Positions 58,315 through 64,000 of a DNA stretch of 64,000 nt are shown in pieces. Source of the stretch: Daedaleopsis sinensis (Eukaryota > Basidiomycota > Agaricomycetes > Polyporales > Polyporaceae). Both the position numbers and the translations under genes were made by a program. Positions within the stretch are counted from its first letter, which is position 1. Each line of letters starts with the position of its first letter. The notes beneath the pieces are model-generated. The model was not told the DNA's origin and made no database searches. It saw only the letters and a list, made by a program, of their open reading frames with translations. The stretch spans positions 4,030,001 to 4,094,000 of the forward strand of contig CM066307.1 of assembly GCA_033807695.1 (NCBI GenBank), read 5' to 3'.

Positions 58315-61147
58315 ATGGCTGACTCAAAACTCAACTTGCAATTCTCGCTACCTAGCACACGCCTTCAAGAACCTTCCAAAGTGTCGGACCTGCAGTGGAC
58401 AGGGCCGTGGTCTGGGGGCGGGGTGTCGTTTCAATGGTACGTTGTGCCGCAACACGACAGACACTCGCTCACAAGACATAACTTGAAGGTTTCCGGCGCA
58501 TCTGCATATCTCCAAGTTCCAACATCGGCCCCGCGGTGACGTTTGGCTCCAGCAGTGGCTTCGAACCTCAATACTCCAATGTTTTCAATCGCCGATTGGA
58601 TGCTTTCGCGAGCAGCACCATATTGGTAAGTGTCTTCCCAAGCTATACATAACTCACCATCGTTGACGTTAGATATACTGCTCAAGAACAAAGTGACGCC
58701 TTTGTTGCGACCTCTGTTAAAGCTTGAATCTCGCCATGCCATAGGAGCAGAGGTTGTTTACAGGAAAAGAGAGCTCAAAGTAAACGTGTCCTGTGGTAAA
58801 GTTGCTCGGTTCATCGCCTGCGTAGTCGTCAATGACACATTATTCAGATTTCTGCCGTACAGGTATCTTCACCGGGGCTTGGCTCTGTAAATGCTGTGGT
58901 ATCGAGATATGCCAAGACTGTCATGAGGAGGTTGGCAAACGTCCTGCTGGTGATAACACCGTCGCGGTATGTTCATAAAGCGCGCAAGATCTCTGTTCGA
59001 AAAGCTTACTATTCGAGTAAACGAATTCGTCACAGGATATCTCGACTGACGCTCTGCTCTGCCACTCTGCTGAGAATCATCGCCATAGTTTCATTGTCAT
59101 AAGTCGCTTCGAACCAACAGACCTAGCAGAAGCGATTGCGGCTATGGCTCTTACGCTCCCGCCGAGGTTGGTATTTTACAGCCATACGTGGTCAATGATC
59201 TCATTAGTATCAGTATACCTCTCAGGTCAGGTCCGTCGAAGACGCTTCCGATGACACCGACCGATACCCCTGTTTTACATGATGGGTCTTTCACTGCCGC
59301 TGAATTCTTGGATATTTGGCTCCATGGGTTTCCTGTAGTTGTGGTAGGTATTGAACGACGCTTGCAAGGAAGGTGGACTCCCGACGACTTCATCAACGAC
59401 TACGGCTCGCAGAAGGTCACCCCAATTGATTCAGTGACGTGTATGCCTGTGAAAGGCATTTCGACCGTGGCGGCCTTCTTCGATATTCTTAAGGAGCCTA
59501 AATCTAACGCAAGACTACTGAAACTGAAGGTTCAATCTCTCCCATTGTGATTGCCGGCTGCGAATTCAACGGACTTTGACCTTTTCCGTCAGGACTGGCC
59601 GCCACAGGCGCACTTCAGCGATACCTACCCTGCCCTTTTTCGGGCATTCAACGCGAGTATTCCAGTCGCTTGTCAAGACATAGCCGCAATGGACGGAATC
59701 TTCAATCTGGCAGCTCATCTTCCTAGCAATGCGATGCATCCAGATCTAGGTTCGTCTGATATCACAAACGTGTACTCCTATTCACAGGGACGATCGCTTC
59801 TCGTAGGCCCGAAAATGTACATCGCCTGCGGCTCCCCTGACGATGATACTCATGGAACGACACGCCTTCACTTGGATGTCACTGATGCATTCAACCTGAC
59901 GGTTTGGTGTTACGATAACTCGCAAGCGGCGGCGATATGGCACATATTCCCTGCCGACACGATCGACCCTCTGAACGCCTTCCTACGTGACGTAGAGAAC
60001 GTTCCTGACAGGGAGGATCCGATCCACAGTCAAAAGTTCTATCTGTCGAGCGCATTGCTAGATCGTCTCGCGGTCGAATGTAACGTACGGCCGTGGACAG
60101 TGTATCAGCGTCTTGGGGAGATGGTGTTTATCCCGGCCGGATGCCCTCACCAGGTGAACTTCAATCGTCTGTGCGTCTGTGCGAATATGGAGCCAATTCA
60201 TGGTCGACAGGTTCGAAACCTCCAGAACGCTATCAAGATTGCATGCGACTTTGTCTCGGTGCAGAATCTGAACCGCACGATAGCGCTTGTGACAGCACAA
60301 AGGAAGCACCGCCTTCGAAGTCAAGGACCTGACGATTTGCTGCACGTTCGGTCTTTGCTCTGGTACGCTTGGCTTTCGGCATCAGCCCATTCAGATCCCG
60401 CTGCAGGTAAGCAGTATTCAGGAGCCTGAATCCCGACTAATATCGGCCGTGAAAGCGCGCACAGGCGGCGATTTGAATGATGTAATACCTGATCAACTTA
60501 TTCAACCGATCCCGATCGTGGTAGAGCACTCGGAGCCCGAGACAAGCGCGTTCATACACCTCAACGACAAATCGTGCACAGGAGGCGGTTTGAACGATGT
60601 CACGGTAACACCTGATCAACTTGTTCAGCCGATCCCGACCTTGGTAGAGCACTCGGAGCCCGAGACAACCTCGTTAATACTACACCTCGACCACAAATCA
60701 TCAAATGACTCAGGACAGGTCATCTATTTGCTTGAATAGCGTCCACTTCCTCCTGACTAATAGTGTTGCTTGATTTTTATCAATAGACCACGAGTCAGCG
60801 CCATGAGGCTCACAGGCGGAGGATTAGAGCTGCAAAAGTCAAGGAAGCATACGGGACAAGGCGGTACTCTCCTTATCGCATCTATCCATGTCCGCATCCC
60901 GCATGTTTGGGGATGTTTAATCGGGGTGGACTTCTGGATCATCTGTGAGTATGGCGTGATCCTACCCCTTTCGACGTGTTTCTTCTCTCAGCATGCCTCC
61001 CACAGCAAAGTTTGGCATCCGGACATATACGATGGCGAAGGAGAAAAGCGGCTGCGCAAGGAGGGGAAATTGGACCCTGACCAATTCTGGAGCACATTAG
61101 CGGCTTACTACAAGATTCTTCCCAAGGACGGTGTGCTGCTGAACTGA
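58315..61147 (+). CDS. KDM3/JMJD1-like JmjC protein with C-terminal C2H2 finger
   Basis: Ten exons: 58315-58436, 58489-58625, 58673-58795, 58848-58966, 59036-59166, 59208-59529, 59593-60406, 60465-60718, 60787-60944 and 61006-61147; phases agree throughout, 773 residues. Residues about 120-200 form a Cys/His cluster (VSCDFCRTG, WLCKCCGIEICQDCH, then SRFEPTDLAEAI), as in the zinc region ahead of KDM3-type JmjC domains. The JmjC domain (about 235-525) shows WTPDDFINDYGSQ, FNLAAHLPSN, iron ligands H411 and D413 (TTRLHLD) and H504 (FIPAGCPHQV), so the Fe(II) triad is intact. KDM3 enzymes remove methyl groups from H3K9; activity here is inferred. Unusual additions are two tandem copies of about 40 residues (LNDV...PDQL.QPIP..VEHSEPET) and a C2H2-like finger (CPHPACLGMF...DHLKVWH). 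The 41-bp intron 5 is short. The gene lies upstream of a transposase gene. Confidence 0.82.
60456..60700 (+). repeat. Tandem duplication of about 120 bp inside the JmjC gene
   Basis: Two units, starting near 60456 and 60575, share GATCAACTT(A/G)TTCA(A/G)CCGATCCCGA and GTAGAGCACTCGGAGCCCGA. The reading frame is kept, so the protein carries the repeat LNDV..PDQL(I/V)QPIP..VEHSEPET twice, just after the JmjC domain. Confidence 0.8.
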
Positions 61148-61149
61148 CC

Positions 61150-61975
61150 CTACGCGTTGACGGCCGTGCTCTGTGCGTGTGCATGCCTCCCTTGTACAAT
61201 GAGGAACTGATATTTCTATTGAACAGCTACGATAGTGTGTCGCTCTTGATAAACCGTGACCATCCGAGTTGTGCCCGAATTCTCCAATGACATCACGATT
61301 TGCCTCGGAAAATGTCCCTCTTGTCGTTCGCACTGGGCCCCTGCGAACTCGAATGAGTAAATGTTTCAGGTATCATTATCAAAACACCGGATACTCAAAG
61401 GCGACATCCGACTCGGAGAGTCCAATACTGACTACTTCAAGTTATCACGCTCTGAATACTACTACTAGTAGCACCTCTGCGGCAAAATAGACACCCACTA
61501 CCAAATCGGGAAACACCCTTCGGCCGTCGGATTAGTCTAACTCTACACCATTCCTCTTGTTCGGGCGAAATCGGTGAATCACGTACAACCTCTCGGAGTG
61601 AGTTAGCCGGTGACTGAAGAATCCGAATTTGTTGTCCAGGTTGCCGTGGCAGACCGTGACATGTGTGGAAACGTCACGAATGTTGCGCTCCACACCCCAC
61701 TTCCTCAGCTCGCACCAGTCGGACTCAGAGCGGCGGCATTGGGGCGTGACGACACCCGACTGGCACCGACTTGCTTGAATGCCGTACCCGGGTTTCTCAT
61801 GCACGCGATTTCCCTGACTCAACCTACACCCTCAGTATTCTCACTCTAAGAAATACTGCAGAGAACTCTTAGCCCGAGTCGTGTCTATCACTGGTATTGC
61901 TGGCAGGTGCGTTCTCTTTCGCCATGTCCAGAGTCACGCAAAAAATGCCTCAGATCGTAATCTCAATCAAGGTAT
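61150..61975. other. Gap between JmjC and transposase genes
   Basis: About 830 bp without a recognised gene. Contains CATCCGACTCGGAGAGTCC near 61405 (dispersed motif) and no clear terminal inverted repeat. If both genes belong to one element, this would be its internal spacer. Confidence 0.4.
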
Positions 61976-61979
61976 CACC

Positions 61980-64000
61980 ATGGGGGACCATCATCTCAAG
62001 GACGATCCTAGCCTGCTCCGCCGAATCGACTTCGCAGGGACTCATCGCTGCGCGGCTTGCTCACGAACATTTACTACCAATCAAGCACTCACAACGCACC
62101 AGAGCGCATGTTCAACAGTGAGGAATACGCTAACCCAAGCACTCAGTCATATACACAAGCTCGCAAAGCGGCGCTCAGAAGATATCCGACTCAGCGTCGC
62201 CCCGGCGGCGTTGTCCTCCCTGCCCTCCCCACCTATATCTACGACACATCGGGCGTCGGTTCACGAAGAAATCTCAGAGTCCGCCGTCGGCGCGGACTTC
62301 TCAGAGCCTGGTGCAGTGGAGTCAGAAACAGCTGTGGCGGACGAAGCTTCTACCAGACTCGGACGCCCTCGCCGCTCACGCATAACCATTCCAAAGCGCT
62401 TCATCGAAAACCGATCGGAGGAGACCGAAAGACCATTGCCCAATAAGCGGCGACGTCTTGTCCCACCTCACGAATGTGGCCCGGCGCCGCAGCCATCTCC
62501 GTTGAACGTCTCTCTCCCGGATCCTCCCTTCTTCGACCACGCCAATGCTCCCAATCCACTGGCTCCTAGTAGACTCTCAGTTGCCGATGCTACTATCTCC
62601 GCTACTACAGATGTGGCTGGTCCGGGAGGCTCGACCAGTCCGCAGCCACCTCAACACTCCCGCGGACTCCCAGTACGCTCCGATTGCGATATTTTCGGGC
62701 TCTGTCGCCAATATCTCTCTTCTTCGGTGTCCAACCACGATCCTGACCGGATCGTTGTGGACGATAGCTCGCGCGCGGAACAAAGCTCATCTCCACGCTT
62801 CTACGCTCCACGTAATCCATATTACCCATATCCTAACTGGAGCTCTTTCCGACTGGGGAAGTGGTACTGGGAAGGGTCGGCCACGAAGTCGGAGTCAAGC
62901 TTCCAAGAGCTCCGGGAAATACTCCTCGACCCAGGGTTTGACAAGGCAGAGCTGAGAGGGACGAGATGGAGGGACATCAATCGTAGGCTCGCATCAGAGG
63001 ATGTCACATGTGTTGACGGAGTCGCGGACGCAGACAGATGGTGGGAGACACCTGTGACACTCTCCGTCCCCGTACATAAACGCGAGGTGAATGCGGGCAC
63101 TCATAAGTTTGTGGCCACCTCTCTTTGGCATCGTAAAATTTTAGCAGCTATCCGCGCCCGATTGATGGATCCCGAAACATTCCCACACTTCCACCTCGAG
63201 CCTTACCAACTCGTCTGGGATCCGTTTGGCGACCCCTCTCGGACTAACCGTGTATACGGAGAAGCGTACACATCTCAAGCGTTCATCGATGCCCACGAAG
63301 AACTCCAACGCTCTCCGCGAGAACCAGGCTGTGATCTTCCACGAATTGTCGTCGCGCTCATGTTCGCATCTGACCAGACACACTTAACCGACTTTGGCCA
63401 TGATAAACTATGGCCGTTGTACATGGCGTTCGGAAATGAATCCAAGTACAGACGGGCTGAGCTATCTACTCGTGCGTTTGATCACATCGCCTACTTCGGC
63501 TCTGTAAGCGTTTCTCATATTTGTATCGCCCTATTGATTCATTCAGCATTTCTAGCTTCCCCCGGCTTTCAAGGATATGCTGAAGAAAGAACTTGGCACC
63601 GGGTTCAAATTTACGGACGGCCTAGCGACGCATTGTTGTCGCGAACTTTTCCATGCTCAATGGGAGGCCTTACTCGACGACGACTTCGTCCACGCCTACG
63701 AACATGGATTCATCGTCTGCTGTTACGACGGGGTGTCGAGGAGATTCTACCCCCGAATATTCAGCTACTCAGCTGATTATCCGGAAAAGTGAGTGGCTCA
63801 GATCGTAGCGTCGGATCTGCATGAAAATCACGTCGACTCCACAGGGTCTTAATTGCCAGCATACGCACTCTGGGACGTTGCCCTTGTCCCAGGTGCCTCC
63901 TACCGATGGACCGCTTGCACCTTCTTGGGACTGTCAAGGACACTGCTGAGAGAAGATCCCTTGCCCGCGTTGACAATCATGAGCGACGAGCTACTGTCGA
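61980..64000 (+). CDS. Plavaka-type transposase, 3' end outside the window
   Basis: Exons 61980-63503, 63556-63788 and 63845 onward, introns of 52 and 56 bp in phase; the gene runs off the right edge. The ATG sits in ATCACCATGGGG. Residues about 20-45 hold a C2H2 finger (HRCAACSRTFTTNQALTTHQ, then SAC). A disordered, basic stretch follows (PRRSRITIPKRFIENRSEET). The transposase core shows NWSSFRLGKWYWEGS, FHLEPYQLVWDPFGDP, SPREPGCDLPRIVVALMFAS, DQTHLTDFG.DKLWPLYMAF, GNESKY, FVHAYEHGFIVCCYDGVSRR and YPRIFSYSADYPEKVLIASI, then GRCPCPRCL. These are hallmarks of the Plavaka family of agaricomycete DNA transposons (CACTA/KDZ-related). No stop or frameshift is seen in the part present, so it may be a recent copy. 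Confidence 0.88.

Noticed and set aside
59551..60429. JmjC region as a separate gene starting at 59551
   Set aside because: That start is inside an intron (59530-59592); joining KLK to DWPP restores the conserved JmjC sequence.

Overview
The window looks like nuclear DNA of an agaricomycete fungus, most like a polypore. The genes that can be modelled are split by short GT-AG introns (about 41-89 bp), are spread over both strands with no operon spacing, and belong to families typical of basidiomycetes: F-box/LRR-like proteins, a TVP38/TMEM64 membrane protein, a DUF6698-type protein, a KDM3-like JmjC protein and a Plavaka transposase. Species cannot be named. All exon models were built by hand from splice signals and reading-frame agreement, without transcript data.

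Left part (1-22 kb): an old, decayed, duplicated landscape. A long repeat (R1) occurs as copies at about 0.5-3.0, 7.3-9.0, 9.5-11.9 and 21.3-21.9 kb. Two of these carry remnants of a medium-chain dehydrogenase/quinone-oxidoreductase gene. A second repeat (R2) occurs at 14.8-15.7 and 20.3-21.2 kb with a fragment at 14.5 kb. Between them sit two inverted paralogous F-box genes (5.4-6.8 kb plus, 17.6-19.0 kb minus), a complete TVP38 gene (12.6-14.0 kb minus) and a broken orphan gene (16.3-16.9 kb).

Middle (21.9-28 kb): two diverged copies of a non-coding element, each an AT-rich block with repeated GACATG...ATATC motifs followed by a very GC-rich tandem array (a 200-bp unit repeated about three times at 23.1-23.7 kb, and about 137-bp units at 24.9-25.7 kb). 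A 5'-incomplete third F-box-like gene follows.

Right part (29-64 kb): an accessory region of lineage-specific genes: DUF6698 (29.1-30.6 kb minus), a zinc-knuckle-like orphan (35.4-36.5 kb minus), three tandem paralogues of an orphan family (41.2, 45.0, 46.2 kb), an ASCH/PUA-like gene (43.9-44.4 kb), several small Cys-pair orphan genes and a 957-residue orphan (51.1-54.0 kb). A duplicated 0.75-0.95 kb segment (R3) appears at 31.3 and 49.4 kb. tRNA-like SINE remnants and a palindromic TCCGAGTCGGA-type motif are scattered between the genes.

Right edge: a complete ten-exon KDM3-like JmjC gene carrying an extra C-terminal C2H2 zinc finger (58.3-61.1 kb) lies about 0.8 kb upstream, same strand, of a Plavaka-type transposase gene (from 61.98 kb, running off the window). 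This pairing is the most interesting arrangement here: a histone-demethylase-type gene may travel with, or be co-opted beside, a DNA transposon.
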